Of a DNA stretch of 64,000 nucleotides, positions 22,295 to 32,989 are shown one piece after another. The notes under the pieces were generated by a model, which saw only the letters and a list, made by a program, of their open reading frames with translations, was not told the DNA's origin and ran no database searches. Each line of letters begins with the position of its first letter. Positions within the stretch are counted from its first letter, which is position 1. The stretch spans positions 1-64,000 of the forward strand of contig KQ965858.1 in assembly GCA_001574975.1 (NCBI GenBank), read 5' to 3'. Source of the stretch: Gonapodya prolifera JEL478. Its lineage: Eukaryota > Monoblepharomycota > Monoblepharidomycetes > Monoblepharidales > Gonapodyaceae. A program made the translations under genes and the position numbers.

Positions 22295-25103
22295 ATGGAC
22301 ACGACGATGGCAGACGCGGCCGCGGACACTGTGCCGGACGTCGACACTCCCCTCCCACTCGCACTCGCACATGGCCCGCCATCGCTGCCTCTGAGTATCA
22401 AGGACGACGGTGCGTGCGGCATTCGCGAGCGTGCTGATGCTTTGGTTTTCGTCTCACCCTCGACCAATCCATGTCTCGCTCGTCAACTCTCCCTCCTTCT
22501 GTCATTCCGTCCTCCCTTCTCCCCCACTCAACGACACCCCGACACAAAGACCTGCATAAACACAGACGCGCAGTCGCGGAGAAGCAGCCAAGAATACTCG
22601 CAAAGGCCACGGCCCGGTTCTTTACAAAACTCGCGGATCCTGCGTTCGACCCCGACACGGACCAGTGAGTGACTCGGTAGGATGGGGGTGCGGGGGTACG
22701 GGGGCTGAGCTCAAGAGTCCGCAAGAGGCGTCTGATCCATGATCCTACGTGGGGGTGGAGCGCCAAGTTCCCACACGACCGAGTGGAGTGTGACATACCC
22801 CACACTGAGCGCGTTCCATTGTTTGGGCACCGTTTCTCGTCAGGCGCATGGCATCATACGGCGCCGAGGGAGTGAGCTGCCGAGTGGAGTGCGTGCTGAA
22901 GCCCGAGGTGAAGGGTGAAGAATCAGCGAGGAGTGAATCACGGTGTCATATGCTTCTTATGCGGTGCGGAGCGAAGCTTCTTGTGTTCTTTTGGGTTGGG
23001 GGTGAAAGGGAGCTGAATGGCTATTTCGTCTCTTGCGATTTCATCGCTCCTGTCCCATTCGCCACGGAGTGAGCACCGCGAGCGCGAGCGGAGGAAGGAC
23101 TCCGAGGCCTAGGCGCCGCGAGGACCGAGCGAAGCGACGCTGTCCTTTCTCGGAGTCGGAGTAGCGTCGGGGTGCACGTCTCACTTCTGTCCTATCTCCC
23201 CCCCACACAGCACACTCCTCCTCCTCCTCGACGAGATCGACCAGATGGAAGCCCTGGCCACAAAGTCGCGTCTTGCGCACAAGGCAGCCGTCAGGGAGAT
23301 TGCGTCGTATCATAGGGCAGAGGCGGATGTTGGTGCGTGGGCGGGGGGGGCTCCGAGCGACGGAGGTCTGCGAGCACAGCGAGCAGGCCGGAGGAGCGAG
23401 ACGCGAGGCCGAAGCGCCGATAGGCGCTGACCGAGGCTGTCCGCCGGACGCGAGTGATCCGTGGAGCGGAATGTTCCTCTCGGAGCGATATCGAGGAGTC
23501 CGCCGGAGGAGAATACACAGCGGAGCGAGCCCGAGGCCTAAGCGCGACAGCGCTGACCGAGCTACACGTCGCGGAGTGACATCGAGGCCTAAGCGAGAGA
23601 GCGCTGACCGAGGAGTCCGCCGGAGTGGAATGTTCCTCGCGATCGATCCCGTGTTGGGTTGGGGCTGAGAAGGAAGACGCAAGGGAGCAAGCGAGAGGAC
23701 GGGATGGGAGTGGTGGTGGAGGAAGGAGGGGACAAGATCGGGAGGATGGACGACGAGGCGGGGTGGATGGAAGGATATGGAGTACTGGCGATAAGGACCG
23801 CGAAGAGAATAGCGTCACGATAACCGGATGAAATGTTGGAATGAAGGAGACTGCGTATGATATCGGTCTGAACGACTGCATGGGAATGGAAGGATGGTTG
23901 GAGCAACCCGATGAGTGTTCGCCAACAGGACGGGATGCGGTGGAAGATGGAGATGAAGGCGAAGAGAAACAATTGGGAGAAGGAGGTGGAAAGATGTTGG
24001 AGGATTGCAGATGCGGTCGGTCAGGAGGACCCATGGCAGTGGATGGAAAGGGAAGGCGAGAGGGTCGTAAAGGGACGAGACTCGGTTGCTGGATGGGATG
24101 GAATGGAAAACGAAGGAGGGAGGGAAGTCGAGGACTGCAAAGTGAACCACTTCACGTGAACAGCATCCGACTGACCGACTCGGATGGCCGTCCTGTCTCG
24201 TCTTGGCTCCTCTTCCTCGCTCCTAGGGGCACGTCTTGGCTCTGGCCCCCTTTAGCACCAGCAAACCTAACCTGTTCCCCTCCCTTCCTCCCCCTCCATT
24301 CCTTTCTCTCTCCCCGCTGTCCTCCCACCTCTTCCCCCACGGAGCCTCCCAAATCGACACCGCCCGCACCGACGTCCACATCCTCAACTCCCGCCTCATC
24401 GCTGCGCGGCAAGAACGCCGCAACAGGCTCGAGTACGACGCGGTCGCGAGGCAGGTGCTTAAGTTGCCGTCGAGGGGGGAAATTGAGGGGTGAGTTGTTG
24501 CAGAGGGGGGGGGGAGGAGTACCGTTGAGTGGAGAGGGAATGGGAAATGGGGAATGACAGCCGGGGTGGAAAGGGGTGCGGGTTGGAGTGGTGTTTTCGT
24601 CGGGATGGGGCGGGCGAAGGGCTCTCACAGGTGTGGATATCCGGACGGTTGGACGTCGGACGAGCGCCAAGGCAATGGTGCGCGACGAGGTGCAGGACGT
24701 CGGCCGCTGGCTGATATGAAGGCAACGGGACAGCGCGGGACTGGAAGTCGTTCCGTACACTGGTGTCTCGGTACGCGCCGGACAACTAACGTCCCCCCAA
24801 CCCCCACCGCCAACCTCCAGCCAAACCGCCGTCATCCAAACCAACCTCTCCCAACTGGACGCCGACCTGCGCGCGCTGCACGACGCGTGGGACACCCGGC
24901 GCAAACAGTTCCACCATTTCCTCCTCGCGGGGTACGAGCTTGCCGAGGGTGGGCCCGGTGGGGGCTTGAATGCGGGGGGTGCCGAGGCGGGGGCGGGGGC
25001 GGGGGTGGGAGGCCAAGGCCAAGGGCAAGTGGGGCAGGAAGGACAGGAGACGCAGGAGGAGGAGGAGGGACGGGTGGTTGAGGATGATGTGGCGATGGCG
25101 TAG
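22295..25103 (+). CDS. thoc7: THO complex subunit 7 (THOC7-like), 259 aa
   Basis: Five exons (22295-22409, 22550-22664, 23211-23332, 24345-24489, 24821-25103) give 259 residues. The middle part carries the THOC7 pattern: RAVAEKQPRILAKATARFF, LATKSRLAHKAAVREIASYH, a coiled coil IDTARTDVHILNSRLIAARQ, and after it DAWDTRRKQFHHFLLAGYEL. The C-terminus is Gly/Gln/Glu-rich. By family the protein is a coiled-coil subunit of the nuclear THO/TREX complex, which couples transcription to mRNA export. The introns are unusually large for this window: 140, 546, 1012 and 331 nt. Introns 2 and 3 carry copies of the intron-resident repeat. Some acceptors (AAAG, GGAG) are non-standard but are forced by frame and family match. 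Confidence 0.82.
23041..23165 (+). repeat. Intron-resident repeat in THO7 intron 2 (decayed copy)
   Basis: GAGCGCGAGCGGAGGA, GACTCCGAGGCCTAGGCGCC and GACCGAGCG words match the other copies in order and in the sense of the host gene, but the core hairpin is blurred. Confidence 0.55.
23340..23640 (+). repeat. Intron-resident structured repeat in THO7 intron 3
   Basis: It begins near the donor at 23333. Three core hairpins in sense orientation: AGCGCC-GATA-GGCGCT (23413-23428), AGCGC-GACA-GCGCT (23541-23554) and a weaker AGCG form at about 23592. Each is followed by TGACCGAG and then by TCCGCCGGA modules. The remaining 700 nt of the intron is purine-rich without repeats of this type. Confidence 0.85.
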
Positions 25104-25445
25104 TGTGGTGGTGGATGTCGTGGGTTGGTGGGGTGCGGTGTATATAGGAGGTTTCGGTGACGTGGGACGTGGGATGTGTGGAGGGACTTGAGCGTTTTTG
25201 CAACGGGGGCAGACGTCATGTCGAAGGGAGACAAGGCGAGGCCGACGGTGGACGCTGCGTGAACCGCGCTGCAATTATTTGTTGATACCACTGCATTTTG
25301 TTTTGGGTTGCATGAATAAATGGTTAGCCATGGTTACATTGTATGGAAATTGTTCGTGAAGGGGTGGAGGATGGGATCTAGGGGACGACGCGGACAAAAG
25401 TCATAAAACACATGTAGTCACATAAAACAATATAAATTTTATCCG
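25104..25445. other. Convergent 3' spacer
   Basis: About 340 bases between the 3' ends of THO7 and the GTPase gene. T-rich and A-rich runs (AATAAA-like words at about 25312) suit 3' processing from both sides. No gene seen. Confidence 0.6.
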
Positions 25446-27554
25446 TTAAGCAGCTACGTTCAGGGTGTTTGGCATGATCTGCCGGGCACTAAACAAATGA
25501 AACAACAAGATGAGGATACTGTTTGACACAGCCAAAGTAATCGTGCAAACCTTAAAACGCTGTGTGCGTGTTCGTCAGACATTTTTTGGAGATACTTTAG
25601 ATTGGCTGCCTCGGCAATTCGCTCAAAGTGGTTTTGATGCAACGTAATTGGAACACCCAACGAGTGAACTATTGCCTGCGACGCCTGAATGAACCCGTCC
25701 CACGCTGTCATTCTCGTGGGATTCGTGAACGATCGAACAACATCCGCGACAGCGTTCATCCAAGTTTCGAGATTTGAAGAACGCGAATGATTAACGTTGT
25801 ACATGATAGACCACCATCTCGGGGCCTCTTCCAAGGCAGTTCTGACAGTCGCAAGATGACCTTGGTTTGCAACTATTCTCATGGCGTTGATAACCATCAA
25901 ATCCAAGATGCTGTGAGATGAAAAGAAATAGTGCAAAGTCGGCTCAAGTGTGGACAACCAAGCAGAAACACACAATTGAATAATGATTCCTAAAGGCCCA
26001 AAGCCACTTGCGATGATGGAAGACGGCTTTAAGAGCTAGTACAAGCGGCTGACACCGTCATGGAACTCATCGGTACTCGGGGGGGAACTCACGTACCTCG
26101 AAGATCCTCCGGGCAAGGTACAACCTCGCCTTCAGACCTTGATCTGGATCAAGCCATACCATCTGAAGCTTTCGATCGATGGGAACAGTCTCCAGTAAAA
26201 CTTGTCTGATATCCTCCAACCCGTATCGTTCTGTTTTTAGTCAGAAAAGAATTTACGTTGGCAAGATCACATGTCAAATGTTTGATTCTAAAGCACTTAC
26301 TGTCAAAGTCGGCTATCGGTTCACAGAACAAACCTTCCGGGTTTGACTTTACCAGACCACTTTTGTCGTCAACAGGAAGGCTCTCCACATCCACTTCCTC
26401 CCCGCCAGAAGCATTGTCTGGTTGCCTTGGGTACGCCCATCCTTGTACAAGCAAGCACGAGGGGATAATTCTACGGTCTCCTTTTTTAAACATGCTTGAG
26501 ATGACGGGGATTGGGACGACGTCCTTCGTTGTGTTGCCCGTCTCAATACTAATAGAAGGGCTGTCAAGTATCGTCTGCATTTGAGTCTTGATTTTGATAA
26601 TGGCATCAAATTGTCGCTGCTCAAAAGTATTCAATGTTCTTGTGGTCGCGAGCTGAAATAGTTGAGAAAGTGAATATCTTGAATCACCAACTTGATCGGC
26701 ATGGCTCAGTACCTGAACAATGGGCATTCAGTGACAAAATAACAGGCAGTGCAAACAAAAAGTCGAAAAGGTATCAACTCAACTGCAATAAGCGCTGGAG
26801 ACTCTGTCCGAGTCCAACCAGCATTACAAAAGACCTTCTCAAGGCGTGCAAGTGTATGAAGAACCACGTCTTGCCTAATGTGATTGGCCGAAATGACCAG
26901 GATAACACAGTCTACCCCTTGTGTAAGTTTTTTGATGTCATTAGAAAGAACTAACCGAATCAGGGAGATTTGTCATGGGGAGAGAGTGGAAAGCCCTTAG
27001 CACCCATTCGCACGCGAGTCCTGAATTGTAAACCAACCTTGGCCTGCAGAATCTTTGGGCACTTCTTGAGAATTTGGCGAAGTTGCGCGCACCGATTCTA
27101 GTAGTCCTCGAGTGTCCACCAAGTCCAAGCCAACTTGATTACCATCTTCATGGGGAACTCGAATATGAAGCACTGATCCAGTATGTGTTTGAGATGAACT
27201 GGCGTTTACTTTGCACACGTATTTTCCAAACATGCAGTTGATGAGTGCGCTTTTCCCGGATCCAGTGGGTCCCACGACGAGAATCGTTGGAAATGGCTTT
27301 TTAAGAAGACTTTCCATGGTGTCGAGATTTTCCTTTGAGTGTACGAGGATGTGATTCGTGGTTTTTAGTCGTGTTGAGACCAAACTCTGATCACGAAAAC
27401 CGTCCGCACAAACCTTAGCCGTCCTTGCTTCCTGGCTGTCTCCACGAGAATACCAGTGTTGATGAAGGAACCTAACAAAGCTTGGCAGGATGGCATTCTG
27501 GAGTGCTTCCTGGCCCTGCGAAAGAGCATGATCCTGGACAGTTGATCCCATCAT
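25446..27554 (-). CDS. P-loop GTPase of the septin/AIG1/IRG-like superfamily, about 550 aa
   Basis: Exons 27038-27554, 26784-26950, 26301-26712, 26097-26230 and 25460-26035, with a possible last splice to a stop at 25446. G1 is GPTGSGKSALINCMFG (about residues 94-109), G3 is LDLVDTRGL, and a G4-like motif VLSHADQ lies after VILVISANHI. A long helical C-terminal region follows without a recognised domain. It belongs to the TRAFAC-type GTPases that act as switches; the substrate process is unknown. The second donor (GTTGAG) and the first (GTTGGT) are unusual but restore frame and the G4 motif. A single hydrophobic stretch near FGPLGIIIQL could touch a membrane. Confident as a GTPase, not as to which one. 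Confidence 0.75.
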
Positions 27555-29272
27555 GGTGACTTCAGAAAGTTCCCTGCGGTGATTGGGAGGAGAGAAAAGT
27601 AAGCCAGGGGGATGCGATCGGTCATTTCGAAGTCCAGGAGACTTGCATTTTCGAAAAGTGGAAGGATGAATGAACTGGCGTTGTTTCTGGCTGTGAATCG
27701 GCCACAGTTAGGTACGGCTTAGGTGTGATCAGAGTTGATAAGGTACAGTCGAGCGCTTAAGAAAACAGCAACCGCCATTCTTCCTTTGTCGCAGCTCTTC
27801 TAACATTGAAATCATGAAGAAAATTACCGTCAATTCCTCTGTTCCTTTCTTTTGTCCCATACATAAAATGTTTATTTTCGAAACACAAATACATGAAAAG
27901 ACAACAAAAAGCTGTGGAGGGGCCGAAATGAATGAATGAGAATAATGGTGTGACATCACTGTTGGGTTGTGTGGGATGAGGAGGATCGGATCAGCTTGTC
28001 AAGAAGGGCATGATTCGAAACTGAAAGGAACAGACGAGCTAGTACTTTGTAAATCCGGCCGCCACTGGGTGAGCTCCGATGGTGGTGGTGTCTCTGCGCA
28101 ACATAGACGGAATAAGGTTTGAATTGCGCCGAGGCCGCAGGGGGTCCGCAGGGAGTCCGCAGGCTCACGTTTTGAAAACATTTCGCCCTATGACATCGCC
28201 ACCCACGATGCACGTGTGCGGAGGTTCCACAGCAAAGCTCACTCAGAGCTATCGAGCGATTCCCATTCCCCTCAAACCTGTGACGGACTTCCATCGGCTG
28301 CAACCGAAGCCATCGACCAGCGCGCTGTGCTGTGAAGGCAACTCGCTCAATAGTGCAGCTTCACTGTGTCACGCCCGACCGCACACCATCGGATGGTGCA
28401 ACTACCCATCTCAGCGCGACCGGGGCCATATGCCGATGCCGTGACGGTTCCACCACTGACGTCCGACTTCGATCCCGTCGGCAAACGGTACAACGCCAGA
28501 TTTGCGCACGCGCCCGCGCTTGCAAGACGGTGAGTTGGTGCCGTGGTTTGACTCAGTTGACGGAAGATCGTCGTCGGGATGTGGGTAAAATCGTTATTCG
28601 ACCAACAGAACTATTCGTGTCACAGCAGGTGCCGAGTCAGAGTGGCAGAAATGCAGCTACAAGGCGAAGCGCGCGAATGGGACCATGATGTATACGCAGT
28701 GAATGTGGATTTCGTGCAGACGCTTGTTGTCACTTTGGTATAATTGATATAATCCGAAACATCGAGGTATGTACCGACACTGCTCCAGCCGGGCAAGGAA
28801 ACGAGCCAAAAACTCTTCCGCATCGTATGTACATTCGTTTGAGTTCCTTGCGTAGCGTCGTCGTTAACCTGCGTTCTCGCAGAACTTATCTCTTCTCCGA
28901 CGTAAACATTTGGCAGCCATCCCTGAATATCTTCCCTCGCGAGACGGTGGATATGTACGCCCCGATGATGCCCAAGTATTTCGAGCAGCTGGAAGAAGTT
29001 TGTCAGTTCAGAGTTGCAGTTGTCGATGTTGGGGGAGGTGGGTTGCATCAAATGAAGGTCTTTTTCATCCCCACTGACGTCATGGCACCGATACCAATTC
29101 GACCAGAATCTGAACACCACATAATTTACCTCATTCGCTCTATCACTCCTCCGCCACCGTACCCTCCTTACCGTCCTCCTCAAAGTACGGGAAACTGGGA
29201 TTCACACCTACCATACCGCAAATGTACACCATGCCTCTGTACCATCAATAGCCGCAGAGGACCGCACCAAAC
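27555..29272. other. Intergenic, overlapping weak frames on both strands
   Basis: 1.7 kb. The best frames are minus 28620-29183 (187 codons) and plus 28827-29540. They overlap on opposite strands, so at most one is real. Neither shows a domain I know. The minus frame looks somewhat more protein-like (aromatic and Asn-rich), but without introns or motifs I do not call it. Confidence 0.4.
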
Positions 29273-29985
29273 TTGGCGCCACTTGATGACCAGACTCGAA
29301 CACGGTGGTCGGTGCAATTGGCGGCTATTTTCAGGGGTGTTTACTTGGGGAACCGTCCTGGTGCCAGTGTCGGTGCCGAGAAACGGAAGAAGGATGATTA
29401 TGCCTCGGTGCGACAGGTCGTGCCATGCTATGGGTTCGGATATGGGTATTATGACTCGGTGGGTTTCGAAAGCACGACCCATTACTGATCAGGTTGAGGA
29501 GCGCAGTGAATTTCTTCACAGAGCGCGACTACTTTATTGAGCCTATCGTGGAGTCCGTTTTATGGACATGGATTTGGGTATGGTTGGATCGGCGGGTGGA
29601 ATGAGATCAAATGGGTCCTTGCTGTTCGCTGTCCATATGTTGTTTTTAATCAGAGTTTTGAATGCCCACGGAACTTATCGCCAAAAATCTCTCACGGATA
29701 TAGTAATGGGTATACTGGCAACGGAAGCTTTGGTCCAGGAGACGTCAGCGTTTCCGGTGGATACCCACAGTGTGATTGGGGATATGACACCGGAGGTTTT
29801 ACAGTAAGTTCAAGAAACACATACTCAAGCGCTCTATTGGTGAACCATAGTGACAAGTTATCCTTCTCCATTCCACCTTCCAGGAAGGGGATTTCGGAGA
29901 CGCTGGTTTTGGAGACGGAGCTGGAGATGGAGCTGGAGACGGAGGCGGGGACGGAGGTGGAGATGGAGGCGGTGGTGGTGACTAG
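29273..29985 (+). CDS. Gly/Tyr-rich hypothetical protein
   Basis: Pieces in different frames fit together through plausible introns. The part at 29273-29460 ends in CYGFGYGYYDS at a GTGGGT donor; PFYGHGFGYGWIGGW follows at about 29550, then SHGYSNGYTGNGSFGPGD at about 29690. After a GTAAGT...CAG intron, the last exon from 29884 encodes an acidic glycine repeat (GDFGDAGFGDG, then repeated GDGGG) with a stop at 29983. The repeated GYG/GDG composition suggests a structural or wall-related or disordered protein. Exon borders in the middle are not certain, and the true start may lie upstream. Confidence 0.45.
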
Positions 29986-30649
29986 TGTGGCGAGATCGAT
30001 CCTATGTTTGGGTCTTCTCTTTACGTAAGCCGAGGTCTTGGCTGCGCCAGGACTTCAATGATCGTCGATTGTACGTTGCACACTATTTGGTGCGAGGGCT
30101 AGTCGACTTTCTGGCACGCCAAACTGCAGTAACGCACCAGTTTACACTTACCGCACCTGTTCAGTTTCGGTGCGAGTTCCCACGGCGGTGGCTGGGTCAG
30201 TTCGGGGAAGTGGACTTCAAAATTTACCCATTGAAGGGAGTCATTTCCAGGAGAAGGATCCACTGGGTCCTTCCATATTCAAAATTGATATTCTTGTTCT
30301 GGTTGGTCTGTCTGGCCAACGTGGCACCCCATGCGGCGACACACCAGGGGGAACCACTTTGCCTTTCTTTCACTGTTTTTGCGGAATACAGGGTTGTACC
30401 AGGCAAAAAAAGTGCCACATTTCTTCACGAAGGAACTCGGAGTCGATGGAGCGACGGACCTCGCCCTGAAGGATGTTTTGGATGCGGGAATGGTACGGGT
30501 GGTCGGAGACGGTGGCCTTCACGCAGTCCCAAGTGATTTTACTAAAGGACAGTCCCTCCCTGAGGAGAAGAAAGCATAAGCTGAGAATATTGCCCAGGAC
30601 GTTCGCTTTCACATGTCGAATCGTGTTGGACGCCGCAAGGGTCCATTAG
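29986..30649. other. Intergenic, nothing secure
   Basis: Overlapping frames on both strands (plus 29985-30536 and 30331-30579, minus 30370-30612). No recognisable domain. It may contain the lost 5' part of the DJ-1-like pseudogene that follows. Confidence 0.4.
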
Positions 30650-31083
30650 CTCCTTGCCGGATACTTTGCGCAGACGCTGAAACCCTCTCGCAAAATCCTC
30701 GCGGCCATCTGCCACGGCGTGCAGCTTCTGTCGGCTGCGACGCGGGCGGAGGGGAAGAGGGTCCTGGCCGACGTCACAACAACGTCCCTTCAGTACTTTC
30801 AGGAAGAAAGCATCTACACGGTACGGGACTCCGTCGGTGGAAGAGGTGATCACGGCGCGGTTATACGATCCGGCGCAGTTTAAGAAGAGCATTGGGTTTG
30901 CGCCGTGAGTTGTCAGCTCCGGTGGGGGTTCGAACTTGATTAAGAAACTCACCCGTGGTTTGGTTCAGGTTCGTGGTGGAGGACTCCAAATAGAACTACC
31001 TGTCAGCGCGGTTCCCTGGAGATGCGGAGCTTATCGGCCAGAGAACCGTGGACGCTGTTCGGAGGGTGTTGTCGATGGAATGA
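30650..31083 (+). pseudogene. DJ-1/PfpI-family pseudogene (C-terminal two thirds)
   Basis: KILAAICHGVQLLSAA contains the DJ-1/PfpI nucleophile elbow (A-I-C-H-G). It is followed by EGKRVLADVTTT and VEEVITARLYDPAQF, then, after a GTGAGT...CAG intron, FVVEDSK and NYLSARFPGDAELIGQ, a typical fungal family ending. The reading frame shifts by one base near 30825, between the second and third blocks, and there is an in-frame TAG at 30988 right after FVVEDSK. No start region or N-terminal fold was found upstream. It is therefore a dead copy, probably of a ThiJ-like protein. Confidence 0.65.
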
Positions 31084-31672
31084 TTGACATGTCGACACTA
31101 GTTGAACTCGTATTAAGAACAGATTTTCAATGTAAACGAATGATATCTATTCAAGACAATACTTTTTCTTCCGTTTCAAAATGGAATTGAGATTATTATC
31201 CTTCGAAGTACTGGAAGGAGGAGGAGGTAGAGGAGCAGATCTTAAAAGATAAAGCAGACCATCGTCGCCATAGAATTTCTGTGATAATTGGATTGGAAAT
31301 GTTTCGCGTGGGTGAGGCCTCAAGCTTCAATGAAGCAGCACCATAAGATTAAATGTGGAAGGGACATGGCACGTCCTTCTTCCTACGTGATTTCTATGAG
31401 AGCGAACGGAATGGTAACGTGCTCTGCAAGCTCAAGCCCCAGGCAAGGAAGTGGGTTCTGCTCAATAAGTTTGGGTTTCTTCCCCGCCCCCCCCCCCCCC
31501 CCAGTGTAGGGACACAGTGATTTGAATTCATGCCAAATTTTGTGGCTCGCATAAGGTGGGAATGTCGTTGGTGGAATGACACATAAGTTCTGGCCAGGCA
31601 CGACAAGCTCGGTGCATGTGTCAGGGGTTTTGTGCACCATTCCACCAATACCCACTTCCCTTCCCCTCGACG
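31084..31672. other. Intergenic with a C-run
   Basis: Upstream region of BUD13. A run of about 13 C at 31489-31502 is the only notable feature; no gene seen. Confidence 0.55.
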
Positions 31673-32989
31673 ATGTCTTCGTCCTCGCTCCAGGCCTACC
31701 TGGCCAAAAACTACCTCTCTGGTCCTCCCTCCTCAAAGTCCTCCAAGCGCAAATCCAAACCTAAAGGCACGCTCACGTCGATCGTGGACGAGGACGCAGA
31801 CGACTGGAAGAAGCCGGCGAGGCGGAGAGAAGACGATGATGAGGATGCTCCCGTCGTTGTGATGGGCGTTTCTGGAGCGGTGGGGGAACGAGCTGGTAAT
31901 GGGAATGCAGAGGAGGCGAAGAAGACAGCGTGGAAGAGGGTAGGAGGAGGAGACAGTGGGTCGGACGTGGATGAGATGGAGGGAGCAACGATAGTGGATT
32001 TAGGGGGCGGAGGAGGGTTGGATGGTCGAGCGCAGCAACGGGGGCAAATCCCAAGACGACGACATGATTCTGATTCGAATGGCGAGCGCGAAGGCATGAC
32101 TGGGACTCGAGGCAACGCGAGCATTGGAGCGGGGAGGAGGCGGCACGATTCGGACAGTGAAGGGGACCGTAGTGGCGCGAAAGGGATGGAGGGAGAGGTT
32201 CGAAGGAAGAGGCGAAGGCACGATTCGGACAGTGAGGGAGAACAGGTCGCAGCAAAAGGGGAAAAGGGTAGAAGAGGATCCCCTCATGGGTCAGCGAGGT
32301 CTCCACCGCGGCGAAGGCACGACTCGGCTTCTCCTGAACATAACCCCATTGGTTCTTCCCGGCCCAATACCGCATCAGGCTCAGATTCACAAACCCTTCG
32401 CATGGCAGACGGCACTTCGGCTGGCTTGCAGCGCGCGGCGGACCTCGCTCGGGAGGCAGCCGCGCGGCGCAAGGAGGAGGATTCGCGTCTGCGGGCGTTG
32501 GACAGTCGACAGTCGGGGAAGGACGCTGCCACTGTGTACCGTGACAAGTCCGGTCGCAAGGTAAACCCTGCACTGGAGCGTGCGGAGGAACTTGAGCGAC
32601 AACGCAAGGAAGAGGCCGAAATGGAGAGGCAGATGCAATGGGGGCGTGGCGTGGCCCAGTTGAGGGAAGCAGAGGAAAGGAGGGAAAGGGCGCGTGGAGG
32701 GGCTGGACCGCTTGCCCGGTATGCGAACGATAGGGACATGAACGAAGACATGAAGTCTGTGGATAGGTGGGGTGATCCAATGGCGGGTATGGTGAAGAAA
32801 AAGGCCAAGGTCAACCGGCCTCTGTACAAGGGGCCTCCACCGCCGCCGAATCGCTTTGGAATTCTACCTGGGTACAGGTGGGATGGAGTGGACAGGTCCA
32901 ACGGGTTCGAAGGAGAGTTCTTCAAGCGGAAGAATCAGAATGTAGCGCTGAAGGAAGAGGCGTACAAGTGGAGCGCTGAAGATATGTAA
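31673..32989 (+). CDS. BUD13: Pre-mRNA-splicing factor BUD13 homologue (Cwc26), 438 aa
   Basis: A single uninterrupted exon. The start at 31673 gives MSSSSLQAYLAKNYLSG, the conserved Bud13 N-terminus, better than the in-frame ATG 57 bases upstream. The middle carries three or four RRRHDSDS-type repeats, a hallmark of animal and fungal Bud13. The C-terminal Bud13 domain is complete: NRFGILPGYRWDGVDRSNGF and ALKEEAYKWSAEDM at the very end. Bud13 with Pml1 and Snu17/Ist3 forms the RES complex of the activated spliceosome, which helps splicing and pre-mRNA retention in the nucleus. It is one of the few intronless genes in the window. Confidence 0.95.
   Translation: MSSSSLQAYLAKNYLSGPPSSKSSKRKSKPKGTLTSIVDEDADDWKKPARRREDDDEDAPVVVMGVSGAVGERAGNGNAEEAKKTAWKRVGGGDSGSDVDEMEGATIVDLGGGGGLDGRAQQRGQIPRRRHDSDSNGEREGMTGTRGNASIGAGRRRHDSDSEGDRSGAKGMEGEVRRKRRRHDSDSEGEQVAAKGEKGRRGSPHGSARSPPRRRHDSASPEHNPIGSSRPNTASGSDSQTLRMADGTSAGLQRAADLAREAAARRKEEDSRLRALDSRQSGKDAATVYRDKSGRKVNPALERAEELERQRKEEAEMERQMQWGRGVAQLREAEERRERARGGAGPLARYANDRDMNEDMKSVDRWGDPMAGMVKKKAKVNRPLYKGPPPPPNRFGILPGYRWDGVDRSNGFEGEFFKRKNQNVALKEEAYKWSAEDM

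Noticed and set aside
23291-24557. Frames of 238-247 codons on both strands within THO7 intron 3
   Set aside because: No domain; one is made of intron-repeat sequence and the other is purine-rich. A nested gene is possible but unsupported.
28620-29540. Genes on either strand at 28.6-29.5 kb other than the Gly-rich protein
   Set aside because: Opposing frames overlap, lack motifs and lack convincing splice structure.
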